NCBI GenBank assembly: GCA_030672465.1
Contig: DAOVGJ010000238.1
Location: forward strand, 1-6,127
Length of the DNA stretch: 6,127 nucleotides
Origin: Pseudomonadota bacterium
GTDB lineage: Bacteria > Desulfobacterota > BSN033 > WVXP01 > G020346125
Direction: 5' to 3'
The translations under genes and the position numbers were made by a program. Below are positions 1 through 5,017 of this stretch, piece after piece (position 1 is the first letter of the stretch; the number at the start of each line of letters is the position of its first letter). Under the pieces are notes generated by a model. That model worked only from the letters and a program-made list of their open reading frames with translations, had not been told where the DNA came from and did no database searches.

Positions 1-28
1 TTGACTTATTGATTTATTCGATCATAAT
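1..28 (+). promoter_or_regulatory. Possible sigma-70 type promoter of the kinase gene
   Basis: TTGACT at 1-6 resembles a -35 box. CATAAT at 23-28 resembles a -10 box with a 16-nt spacer; reading ATAATT at 24-29 gives 17 nt. Transcription would start near 35 and give a leader of about 90 nt before the kinase ATG at 126. The element sits at the window edge, so its upstream context is unseen, and AT-rich DNA gives such matches by chance. No GG-N10-GC sigma-54 pattern was found in 1-125. Confidence 0.35.
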
Positions 29-125
29 TACAGAGAGGTTATCTTCGATCGCTATTCGAAAGCACTATCGGCCGATATGCTGAGCGGCAGGGCCACCAAA
101 TAAAAATCGGTTATCAGGGAATAAG

Positions 126-1208
126 ATGGCGAGGGAAAACATAAAGGTCTTGATTATCGATGCCGATAAAGCCTCTGCCGGAAAGATAGCTGAAATCTTA
201 ACCCCCAAGGGTTTTAGCACCATTCTCTCCTATAGCGGAAATGATGGCATCCACAAGGCCTCCTACACGTCCCCTGATATCGTCCTCCTCAGCTACCAAC
301 TTCCCGATCTGGAGAGCAAAGAGGTATTAAATCGCCTCAAGGGATTCGACCGGACAATTCCCATCATCATCGCCATGGCCGTCGGCGGGGAGAAGGCAAC
401 CGTCGATCTCCTCAAAGCAGGGGCATCCGATTTCCTCGTCAAACCCGTCAAATCCAGAGATCTCCTGCAGGCCGTAAAAAGGGTCCAAGCGAAACGCCTG
501 GCAGACATGGAAATTCAGTCCCAAAAGTTCCTCTCCCTGGGAAAACTCTTTCCCTTTTTGGCGCACGAAATTCGAAATCCACTGCACGCCATCGGAGGGG
601 CATTGACCGTTCTCCAGAGAAGGTGCAATTTGAAGGACGATACCATTGCCCAATCCATTGAGATCATCCGAGAAGAAGTCCAACGGTTGAATCAATTTAT
701 GCAAGAGTGCCTGGACTTCTCGCGGCCACCTGCGAGAAGGAGGTTTGCCCAAACCGACCTGAACGAAGTCATCAGGTCATCATTGAATACCTTAGCACCG
801 GTTATCGAAGCCCACCCCGAAAAGATCGAGGTCATTACCCGCCTTGATGATGACCTTCCCAAAATTAAGGCGAATTTTAACGAGATCAAGCAGGTCTGTC
901 ACAATATCCTGAAAAACGCCATCGAGGCAATGAAAAAGAGGGGCAAACTGGAAATTCACACTTCTTCCGCCCCCCATGAGAAGCCCAGATATGCGGTGAT
1001 TAATATCATCGACACGGGAACAGGCATCGATGAGGAAAACCTCCCTTACCTATTCGACCCCTTCTTCTCGACCAAATCAAGGGGAGCTGGTTTGGGATTG
1101 GCCTTATGTAAGAAGATCGTCGTTGAAAACCATCGGGGACAGATAGATATAGAGAGCAAGAAGAATATCGGCACCACGGTTACCATTACCTTGCCCTTTT
1201 CCCCTTAA
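126..1208 (+). CDS. Cytosolic histidine kinase with N-terminal pseudo-receiver domain (REC-HisKA-HATPase)
   Basis: This 360-residue sensor histidine kinase should autophosphorylate and pass phosphate to a response regulator, most likely the NtrC-type protein encoded next. Seen: a receiver-like domain at about residues 5-120; a HisKA domain with the H-box HEIRNPL and phospho-His147; and an HATPase domain with N-box (HNILKNAIEAM, 259-269), G1 box DTGTG (296-300), F-box (FDPFF, 310-314), G2 box GAGLGLAL (320-327) and a final G3-like GTTVTI. There is no signal peptide, membrane segment or PAS domain, so the protein should be soluble. Oddity: the receiver has Ser56 (AGC, 291-293) where the phosphoacceptor Asp belongs and Met84 where Thr/Ser is conserved; Asp12, Asp14 and Lys106 remain. 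It therefore probably cannot accept phosphate and may serve as an input or docking domain. The ATG at 126 follows AGGGA (116-120) by 5 nt. The kinase assignment is secure; the specific partner is inferred from adjacency. Confidence 0.94.
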   Translation: MARENIKVLIIDADKASAGKIAEILTPKGFSTILSYSGNDGIHKASYTSPDIVLLSYQLPDLESKEVLNRLKGFDRTIPIIIAMAVGGEKATVDLLKAGASDFLVKPVKSRDLLQAVKRVQAKRLADMEIQSQKFLSLGKLFPFLAHEIRNPLHAIGGALTVLQRRCNLKDDTIAQSIEIIREEVQRLNQFMQECLDFSRPPARRRFAQTDLNEVIRSSLNTLAPVIEAHPEKIEVITRLDDDLPKIKANFNEIKQVCHNILKNAIEAMKKRGKLEIHTSSAPHEKPRYAVINIIDTGTGIDEENLPYLFDPFFSTKSRGAGLGLALCKKIVVENHRGQIDIESKKNIGTTVTITLPFSP

Positions 1209-1241
1209 CCCTTTCGCTTGTGGGGCTCTGTGGGAAAAGGG
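1194..1241. repeat. Inverted repeat spanning the kinase stop codon
   Basis: CCCTTTTCCC at 1194-1203 is the exact reverse complement of GGGAAAAGGG at 1232-1241, a 10-bp stem with a 28-nt loop. The left arm lies within the last codons of the kinase gene and the stop codon is in the loop. A T-run follows at 1261-1267, about 19 nt beyond the stem, which is too far for a classical intrinsic terminator. It could modulate read-through between kinase and regulator, or could be chance in homopurine/homopyrimidine DNA. Confidence 0.35.
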
Positions 1242-1311
1242 GGGGCTTGTCCCATCAGTCTTTTTTTGATGACGGGATCGCCGAGATGACCTATTGAAGG
1301 GCTTTAAAAAA

Positions 1312-2697
1312 ATGAAGGGAAATTCCATATTGGTTGTGGATGACGAACCTAATTCCCTCTTCGCCTTATCTCGGATCTTGGAGGATGAGGGATTTCGGGT
1401 CATTACAGCCGAAAATGGAAAAAGTGCCCTGGGGAAATTGAAAAAGGAGATGGTTAACGTCATTGTCACCGATGAGCGAATGCCCGATTTGGGCGGAATG
1501 GAACTCCTCAAAGAGGTGAAACGAAGATACGAATCCATCCCCGTAATCCTCCTCACGGCCTTCGGCTCCGTCGATATGGCCGTGGAAGCCCTCAAGGAGG
1601 GGGCTTTCTATTTCTTCGAAAAGCCCGTGACCAATAATATGGAACGGTTCATAACCATCATCAACCAGGCCATGCGGACCCAATCCCTTGAGGCCCAAGT
1701 TTACCATCTCCGGAAGGAGGTCAGCGAGAAATATAGCTTCTCCAATATCGTGGGCAAGAGCCGTCAGATGCTCGATATATTTGAAATAATCGATCGGGTC
1801 GCCACCCTCGATAAGACGGTCCTCATCCAGGGGGAAAGCGGAACGGGGAAGGAGCTCATCGCAAAGGCCATCCACAGCAGGAGTGTGCGCGGTAATAGAC
1901 CTATGGTGACCGTGGGCTGCGGTACCCTCACGGATAGCCTGCTCACCAGCGAGCTTTTCGGCCACAGTAGAGGCGCCTTCACCGGCGCAGTAAAGGATCA
2001 ATTGGGGAGGTTCGAGCTGGCTCAAGGGGGTACCCTCTTCCTGGATGAAATTGCGGAAATACCCGTCAACCTCCAAAAGAGGCTGCTTCGGATCCTTCAG
2101 GAAAAGGAATTTCAGCGGGTTGGCAGCAGCCGAACCATCAGGGCCGATGTAAGGATCATTGCCGCAACCAATAAGGACCTCTATGAGGAGGTGCGAAACA
2201 AACGGTTTCGCCAAGATCTGTACTACCGACTATCCGTCGTGCCCATTAACATCCCCCCTTTACGGGAGAGGAAAGAGGACATCCCCCTCTTGATCAAGCA
2301 TTTCCTCGATAAATACCATGAAGGGAAGAGGCCGGCACGGATTCTTCCCGACGTGGTGGAGAAGATGAAACGGTATCCCTGGCCTGGAAACGTCCGGGAA
2401 TTGGAAAATGTAGTACAACAGATGATCTTGTTTTGCCAAAATGAAACCATCACGAGCAAAGATCTCCTCCCTCAGATCCTTGCGCCGGACTTCTCCGAAG
2501 ACCCGGTTGAGGGGGAAAGGATGTCCCTCGTTGACATCGTGTCCGATATTGAAAAGAGGTATATACTCAAGAAATTGCATCAAACCAATTGGCACCTCCA
2601 TAACACGGCAAAAGAGTTGGGAATTACGCGGAAGATGCTCGGCATAAGAATGGCCAAATACGGCATCAAACGCCCCCGGAAAGGGGGAGATACATGA
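1312..2697 (+). CDS. NtrC-family sigma-54-dependent response regulator (REC-AAA+-Fis HTH)
   Basis: This is a bacterial enhancer-binding protein that, once phosphorylated, remodels sigma-54 RNA polymerase using ATP. With the ATG at 1312 it has 461 residues, typical of the family. An intact receiver spans about 5-120 (acidic pair Asp10/Asp11, phosphoacceptor Asp54, Thr82, Lys104). The AAA+ domain has Walker A GESGTGKE (174-181), the sigma-54 contact loop GAFTGA (221-226), Walker B ending Asp245-Glu246, an arginine-bearing FRQDLYYRL segment (299-307) and WPGNVREL (357-364). The C-terminal Fis-type helix-turn-helix lies at about 410-455. I prefer ATG 1312 over the in-frame TTG at 1294 because it places Asp at position 54, as in NtrC, and has GAAGG 11 nt upstream; the ribosome site is weak either way. 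It lies 103 bp after the kinase gene, suggesting a cognate two-component pair. It is the only receiver in the window with all catalytic residues. Its target promoters may be those at 3001 and 4429 (inference). Confidence 0.96.
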   Translation: MKGNSILVVDDEPNSLFALSRILEDEGFRVITAENGKSALGKLKKEMVNVIVTDERMPDLGGMELLKEVKRRYESIPVILLTAFGSVDMAVEALKEGAFYFFEKPVTNNMERFITIINQAMRTQSLEAQVYHLRKEVSEKYSFSNIVGKSRQMLDIFEIIDRVATLDKTVLIQGESGTGKELIAKAIHSRSVRGNRPMVTVGCGTLTDSLLTSELFGHSRGAFTGAVKDQLGRFELAQGGTLFLDEIAEIPVNLQKRLLRILQEKEFQRVGSSRTIRADVRIIAATNKDLYEEVRNKRFRQDLYYRLSVVPINIPPLRERKEDIPLLIKHFLDKYHEGKRPARILPDVVEKMKRYPWPGNVRELENVVQQMILFCQNETITSKDLLPQILAPDFSEDPVEGERMSLVDIVSDIEKRYILKKLHQTNWHLHNTAKELGITRKMLGIRMAKYGIKRPRKGGDT

Positions 2698-2705
2698 GTC
2701 AAAAT

Positions 2706-2724
2706 GGTGTTGCGGTGCTGCAGT
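2706..2724 (-). repeat. Octamer-period repeat, inverted orientation
   Basis: Read on the minus strand this is ACTGCAGC-ACCGCAAC-ACC, two and a half units of the degenerate 8-nt repeat (consensus A-C-Y-G-C-A-N-N) found several times on the plus strand of this window. It begins 9 nt after the stop codon of the NtrC-type gene and is the only copy seen in this orientation. With the plus-strand arrays further downstream it could pair in the mRNA. Confidence 0.6.
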
Positions 2725-2730
2725 CGGAAA

Positions 2731-2787
2731 GGCGAAAGAGGCGAAAAGGAACAATTGAGAATGAAGAGTTAAGAATGAAGAACTGGA
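2731..2787. repeat. Short tandem repeats (9-nt then 7-nt period)
   Basis: GGCGAAAGA and GGCGAAAAG (2731-2748) form a two-unit 9-nt tandem. It is followed by a heptamer-period stretch: AATTGAG, AATGAAG, AGTTAAG, AATGAAG, AACTGGA (2753-2787). The heptamers are the opposite-strand relatives of the AATTCTT repeats at 4069-4103. This part of the 366-bp spacer 2698-3063 shows no convincing gene. Confidence 0.5.
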
Positions 2788-2825
2788 GACTACCGAAAAG
2801 GGAGCTCCGAGCGGAACTTTGCCTG

Positions 2826-2857
2826 ACTGGAACACTGCAACATCGCATAACGGAAAC
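2826..2857 (+). repeat. Octamer-period tandem array
   Basis: Four consecutive 8-nt units: ACTGGAAC, ACTGCAAC, ATCGCATA, ACGGAAAC. The sequence is degenerate but the period is kept exactly, with the leading A and positions 4-6 (GCA or GGA/GAA) most stable. The same family flanks the cassettes at 2905-2998, 4863-4956 and 5050-5073. Confidence 0.65.
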
Positions 2858-2904
2858 ACTTTTTGTAGACGGCAGCAGCGCAGAATTTTAGCATTGTTTT
2901 TTCA

Positions 2905-2998
2905 ACTGCAAGACTGCATGACCGCAACACTAGGTTTTCCTGAGCCTTAACCTAAACCTTAACCTGTGCGGTAAACCGCACAATTGCAGCACCAACAT
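2905..2998 (+). repeat. Repeat cassette copy 1: octamers, CCTTAA core, hairpin, octamers
   Basis: Octamers ACTGCAAG, ACTGCATG, ACCGCAAC (2905-2928) lead into a 39-nt segment (2933-2971) identical to 4891-4929. Its inner 29 nt (2943-2971) recur again at 5018-5046. The segment contains telomere-like CCTTAACCTAAACCTTAACC. It ends in a perfect hairpin, TGTGCGG (2965-2971), loop TAAA, CCGCACA (2976-2982). The right arm is continuous with more octamers (ACCGCACA, ATTGCAGC, ACCAACAT, 2975-2998). A sigma-54 promoter follows directly at 3001. No T-run follows the hairpin, so it is not an intrinsic terminator. It may be a REP-like or MITE-like dispersed element; no coding capacity is visible. Confidence 0.8.
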
Positions 2999-3000
2999 AT

Positions 3001-3016
3001 TGGCACTTAAATTGCT
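3001..3016 (+). promoter_or_regulatory. Sigma-54 (-24/-12) promoter of the pseudo-receiver/pseudo-GGDEF gene
   Basis: TGGCAC (3001-3006), five nucleotides, then TTGCT (3012-3016) is a full match to the sigma-54 consensus TGGCAC-N5-TTGCW. The invariant GG (3002-3003) and GC (3014-3015) are separated by exactly 10 nt. With C3015 at -12, transcription should start near A3027, giving a leader of about 37 nt before ATG 3064. Use of this promoter requires an AAA+ activator; two are encoded in this window, and the NtrC-type regulator 0.3 kb upstream is the nearest candidate (inference). Confidence 0.85.
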
Positions 3017-3063
3017 TAATTTTTATAAGATTACAGGAGCGGGGGAGTTGAGTGGAGGGAAAT

Positions 3064-3957
3064 ATGGTCAGGGATCGCATCCTTCTGGTAGATGAAGACC
3101 CGAATGTGTTGACCAGCTTCAAAACCATGCTGGAAGAGAGGGGCTTCGAGGTAGAAACAGCTCAAGATCGAGGTCAGGCCTTAAGCCACCTCTCCCGGAA
3201 ATCCTTTTCGGTTCTGATCACGGAATACCTGCTCGAGCACGCCGATACCCGCGATATTATCCACCGGGTCAAGACTACTTCTCCGGAGATGTTTGTCATC
3301 GTGGTTACGGGGGCGGCCATCGACGAGATTCTCCACGAAGAACTGGTCGACCTCGGCATCAGCGACCTCTTCATCAAACCCTTCCCCATCGAAGGCCTGG
3401 TCATCGCTGTTAAAAAGGCACTGCGAACGAGGCACCTGGCCATGGGAGCTAAGCGGCTCAGGAAACAACTGAATTTGGCAAGGATCCGTTTTCGGGAAAC
3501 CTCGGAGGGGTATCTCTTAGACCCCCTGACCGGCTCGCCTGAGTGCCAGATTTACAATGATCGATATCTGAGAGACCGGCTCAACCGCGAACTAAAAAGA
3601 GCCCGCCGACATAACCGATATCTATCCCTGATGCTCTTAAGCCTGACCTCACCGGAAAAGGTCAAGGGACTGGGACCGAGGAAAACCGATCGATATTTGA
3701 TCGAGATGGCCAAGGTAGTGAGGGAAAACATCCGCGCGGAGGATACAGTCGGCCGACACCGCCAGGGGTTTGCCCTCATCTTGTCGGAGACCGAAAGCGA
3801 CGGAACCACGTGTGTGATTCGGCGTCTTAAGGGCCTCATCCAGGGCCATCCTCCTTTCCTGTCCGACCCTCAGTTCAAGAAGCTCAACCGCCGATTAAAC
3901 TTCACATCCTACAGTTACCCTGAACAGCTCGAAATCCCAATCCTCGACGGAGGGTGA
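3064..3957 (+). CDS. Pseudo-receiver fused to degenerate GGDEF domain
   Basis: The protein has 297 residues from ATG 3064 and the two-domain plan of a REC-GGDEF response regulator. The receiver (about 5-120) keeps Asp10/Glu11, Thr82 and Lys105 but has Glu54 (GAA, 3223-3225) in place of the phosphoacceptor Asp, within ITEY. A basic helical linker (about 120-148) leads to DPLTG (153-157), the usual start of a GGDEF domain, followed by recognisable diguanylate cyclase helices and a final FTSYSYP strand. At the active site, where RYGGDEF is expected, the sequence is RHRQGF (231-236), one residue shorter and lacking the metal and base-catalysis residues. Cyclic-di-GMP synthesis is therefore not expected. 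It may be a binding scaffold controlled through protein contacts. ATG 3064 has GGAGG (3054-3058) 5 nt upstream; a GTG at 3052 is an alternative. It is transcribed from the sigma-54 promoter at 3001. The domain call is firm; the biological role is unknown. Confidence 0.92.
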   Translation: MVRDRILLVDEDPNVLTSFKTMLEERGFEVETAQDRGQALSHLSRKSFSVLITEYLLEHADTRDIIHRVKTTSPEMFVIVVTGAAIDEILHEELVDLGISDLFIKPFPIEGLVIAVKKALRTRHLAMGAKRLRKQLNLARIRFRETSEGYLLDPLTGSPECQIYNDRYLRDRLNRELKRARRHNRYLSLMLLSLTSPEKVKGLGPRKTDRYLIEMAKVVRENIRAEDTVGRHRQGFALILSETESDGTTCVIRRLKGLIQGHPPFLSDPQFKKLNRRLNFTSYSYPEQLEIPILDGG

Positions 3958-3978
3958 GGTTAAGGTTAAGGTTAAGGG
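3956..3978 (+). repeat. Hexamer tandem repeat (TTAAGG)n
   Basis: Three perfect TTAAGG units (3960-3977) start directly behind the stop codon of the pseudo-GGDEF gene. The motif is the reverse complement of the CCTTAA units in the dispersed cassettes and at 4118-4140, so the two ends of this spacer could pair in RNA as an imperfect long-range stem. Confidence 0.7.
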
Positions 3979-4201
3979 AAAAAGAGTGTTGTGGCACCCA
4001 CAGCTGGCCTCCAACCTCCACCCCTCCTTCCTCAACCTCAATCCGCTAACCTCCCAATCTTAATCCTAAATTCTTAATTCTTAATTCTTAACTCTCAACT
4101 CCTACCACATCCCTCAACCTTAACCTTTCAACCTTAACCTCTTACCAATTAATTCTTAACTCTTAACTGATACCTTCCCCCCTCAGCCTCAACCTAGCCT
4201 T
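3979..4201. repeat. Low-complexity spacer with hexamer and heptamer repeats
   Basis: This stretch has strong C+T bias on the plus strand. A small hairpin TGTGG-CAC-CCACA lies at 3990-4002. Then come CCTCAA-type hexamers near 4030-4040, five 7-nt units (AATTCTT three times, AACTCTC, AACTCCT, 4069-4103), CCTTAACC repeats at 4118-4140, and three more heptamers (AATTCTT, AACTCTT, AACTGAT, 4151-4171). No ribosome site plus reading frame of credible composition was seen. It looks like expanded and decayed microsatellite-like DNA rather than a lost gene. Confidence 0.6.
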
Positions 4202-4238
4202 AAAGCCTTCGGCTTTGTCCCTTTCGGGACGTTTTTTT
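4202..4238 (+). terminator. Double-hairpin intrinsic terminator
   Basis: Two adjacent perfect stems are present: AAAGCC (4202-4207) / GGCTTT (4211-4216) with loop TTC, then GTCCC (4217-4221) / GGGAC (4226-4230) with loop TTTC. They are followed after one G by seven T residues (4232-4238). The second stem plus T-run fits a rho-independent terminator for the pseudo-GGDEF transcript. It lies about 245 nt beyond the stop codon, so the mRNA would carry the whole repeat spacer as a 3' tail. It insulates the next gene, which has its own sigma-54 promoter. Confidence 0.7.
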
Positions 4239-4239
4239 A

Positions 4240-4334
4240 CCTTTTGGCACATTTCGGTATCTTATTGAAATCATTATCAAGATGATGAAATTTCCCCAAA
4301 AATCGCAAGCCTTTTGTCCCTTTTGGAACATTTC
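4240..4334 (+). repeat. Imperfect direct repeat pair upstream of the sigma-54 promoter
   Basis: CCTTTTGGCACATTTC (4240-4255) and CCTTTTGGAACATTTC (4319-4334) differ at one base and are 79 bp apart. The second copy lies inside an imperfect dyad, TGTCCC-N4-GGAACA (4315-4330), related to the terminator stem at 4216-4231. They sit about 100-190 bp upstream of the promoter at 4429, the usual distance for activator-binding sites of sigma-54 systems. That role is inference only. The rest of 4256-4428 shows no gene. Confidence 0.4.
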
Positions 4335-4428
4335 ATCCCACTATCTCATTCCCCGCCCTTAATCCATAGAAATGGAGATCTCTTGTAATTCCAACTAATT
4401 ACGGATGTGATTTTTCAATTTCATCAAC

Positions 4429-4444
4429 TGGTATAAATATTGCT
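4429..4444 (+). promoter_or_regulatory. Sigma-54 (-24/-12) promoter of the lone pseudo-receiver gene
   Basis: TGGTAT (4429-4434), five nucleotides, then TTGCT (4440-4444). The invariant GG (4430-4431) and GC (4442-4443) are spaced by 10 nt; the -24 box deviates from TGGCAC at two less critical bases. The predicted start near 4455 leaves a leader of about 21 nt carrying the GGGGGA ribosome site. This position argues against the in-frame TTG at 4440 as start codon, because that codon is inside the -12 element. Confidence 0.7.
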
Positions 4445-4475
4445 CCAGTACACAGTGGGGCGGGGGACCAACGAG

Positions 4476-4850
4476 ATGAAATGCGACCATATTCCCATAT
4501 TACTCTTGGAAGGCAGGAGAAACATCCTCTGGTCCTCAAAGACGTTTCTCGAGGAAAGGGGATACGACGTCCATACGGCCCGGAGCCAGAAGGAGGCTCT
4601 CGATCAGATCGGCCGTCAGCATTTTTCCGCCCTCATCACCGAATACATCGTTGAGGGGGCCACCACCCTCAAGATCGTTAGACAGGTAAAGAACGCCAAC
4701 CCCGAATCGTATGTACTGTTGCTCACCAATGTCGACCTGGACCGAAAAGCCCATAAGGAGGTCATAGCAGCGGGGGTGGACGACTATTTCGTCAAGCCCT
4801 TTCCCCTGGAAAAAATCCCCGTGTATCTGGAAAAGGGAATGAGTGAATGA
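4476..4850 (+). CDS. Stand-alone pseudo-receiver domain (Glu at phosphoacceptor)
   Basis: The protein has 124 residues, the length of a single CheY-like receiver domain with no output domain. It has Glu56 (GAA, 4641-4643) at the phosphoacceptor position, and the acidic metal-binding pair is replaced by Glu12-Gly13, while Thr84 and Lys107 (VKPF) persist. Loss of both the acceptor and part of the metal site makes phosphorylation unlikely. It is paralogous to the receiver of the pseudo-GGDEF protein: both share EERG(F/Y), LITEY, and KPFP at matching positions. ATG 4476 is chosen because GGGGGA (4462-4467) lies 8 nt upstream and the alternative TTG 4440 is within the promoter. It has its own sigma-54 promoter and is separated from the previous gene by a terminator, so it is a separate transcription unit, perhaps continuing into the gene at 5096. 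A likely role is a small adaptor or decoy that binds a receiver partner (inference). Confidence 0.9.
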   Translation: MKCDHIPILLLEGRRNILWSSKTFLEERGYDVHTARSQKEALDQIGRQHFSALITEYIVEGATTLKIVRQVKNANPESYVLLLTNVDLDRKAHKEVIAAGVDDYFVKPFPLEKIPVYLEKGMSE

Positions 4851-4862
4851 ATATAATAAGAA

Positions 4863-4956
4863 ACCGGAAAACCGCAGAACTGCAAAACTGGGTTTTCCTG
4901 AGCCTTAACCTAAACCTTAACCTGTGCGGCGAACCGCAGCACCGTAGCACTAACTC
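4863..4956 (+). repeat. Repeat cassette copy 2
   Basis: Octamers ACCGGAAA, ACCGCAGA, ACTGCAAA (4863-4886) precede the 39-nt segment 4891-4929, identical to 2933-2971. A 5-bp hairpin follows, TGCGG (4925-4929), loop CGAA, CCGCA (4934-4938). It is shorter than in the other copies because position 4939 is G. Octamers ACCGCAGC, ACCGTAGC, ACTAACTC (4933-4956) complete it. The element begins 12 nt after the stop codon of the pseudo-receiver gene. Alignment with copy 1 is gap-free (offset 1958) through the following promoter-like segment. Confidence 0.8.
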
Positions 4957-4958
4957 AT

Positions 4959-4974
4959 TGGAGTATTTGATGCC
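4959..4974 (+). promoter_or_regulatory. Weak sigma-54-like element after cassette copy 2
   Basis: TGGAGT (4959-4964) and ATGCC (4970-4974) keep the GG-N10-GC spacing (4960-4961, 4972-4973) and sit exactly where the strong promoter lies in copy 1 (3001-3016). The other consensus bases have diverged. If active, transcription would start near 4985, about 110 nt before the GAF-activator ATG at 5096. It may equally be a decayed or never functional relic. Confidence 0.3.
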
Positions 4975-5017
4975 TTTAGCTTCTAACCTTCAACCTCAGG
5001 CCCATGGCTTTACCCTT

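Noticed and set aside
1246..1270. Terminator between kinase and NtrC-type gene using the T-run at 1261
   Set aside because: The stem directly before the T-run is only about 3 bp, and the stronger 10-bp stem ends 19 nt upstream; the pair is more likely co-transcribed.
1366..2214. Long minus-strand frame opposite the NtrC-type gene
   Set aside because: It is the complement of strongly conserved AAA+ coding sequence, lacks recognisable domains, and arises from codon bias.
2694..2891. 65-codon reading frame after the NtrC-type gene
   Set aside because: It is composed of octamer, heptamer and 9-nt tandem repeats, has no domain-like features, and similar DNA elsewhere in the window is non-coding; the ATGA overlap alone is weak support.
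2965..2982. Cassette hairpin as an intrinsic terminator
   Set aside because: No T-run follows and the right arm continues into octamer repeats; the same holds for copies 2 and 3.
3991..4008. TGGCAC at 3992-3997 as a sigma-54 promoter
   Set aside because: The nearest GC is at 4003-4004, only 10 nt from the GG instead of 12, and there is no TTGC box.
4240..4260. TGGCAC at 4245-4250 as a sigma-54 promoter
   Set aside because: The -12 GC is absent at the required spacing (positions 4258-4259 are TA).
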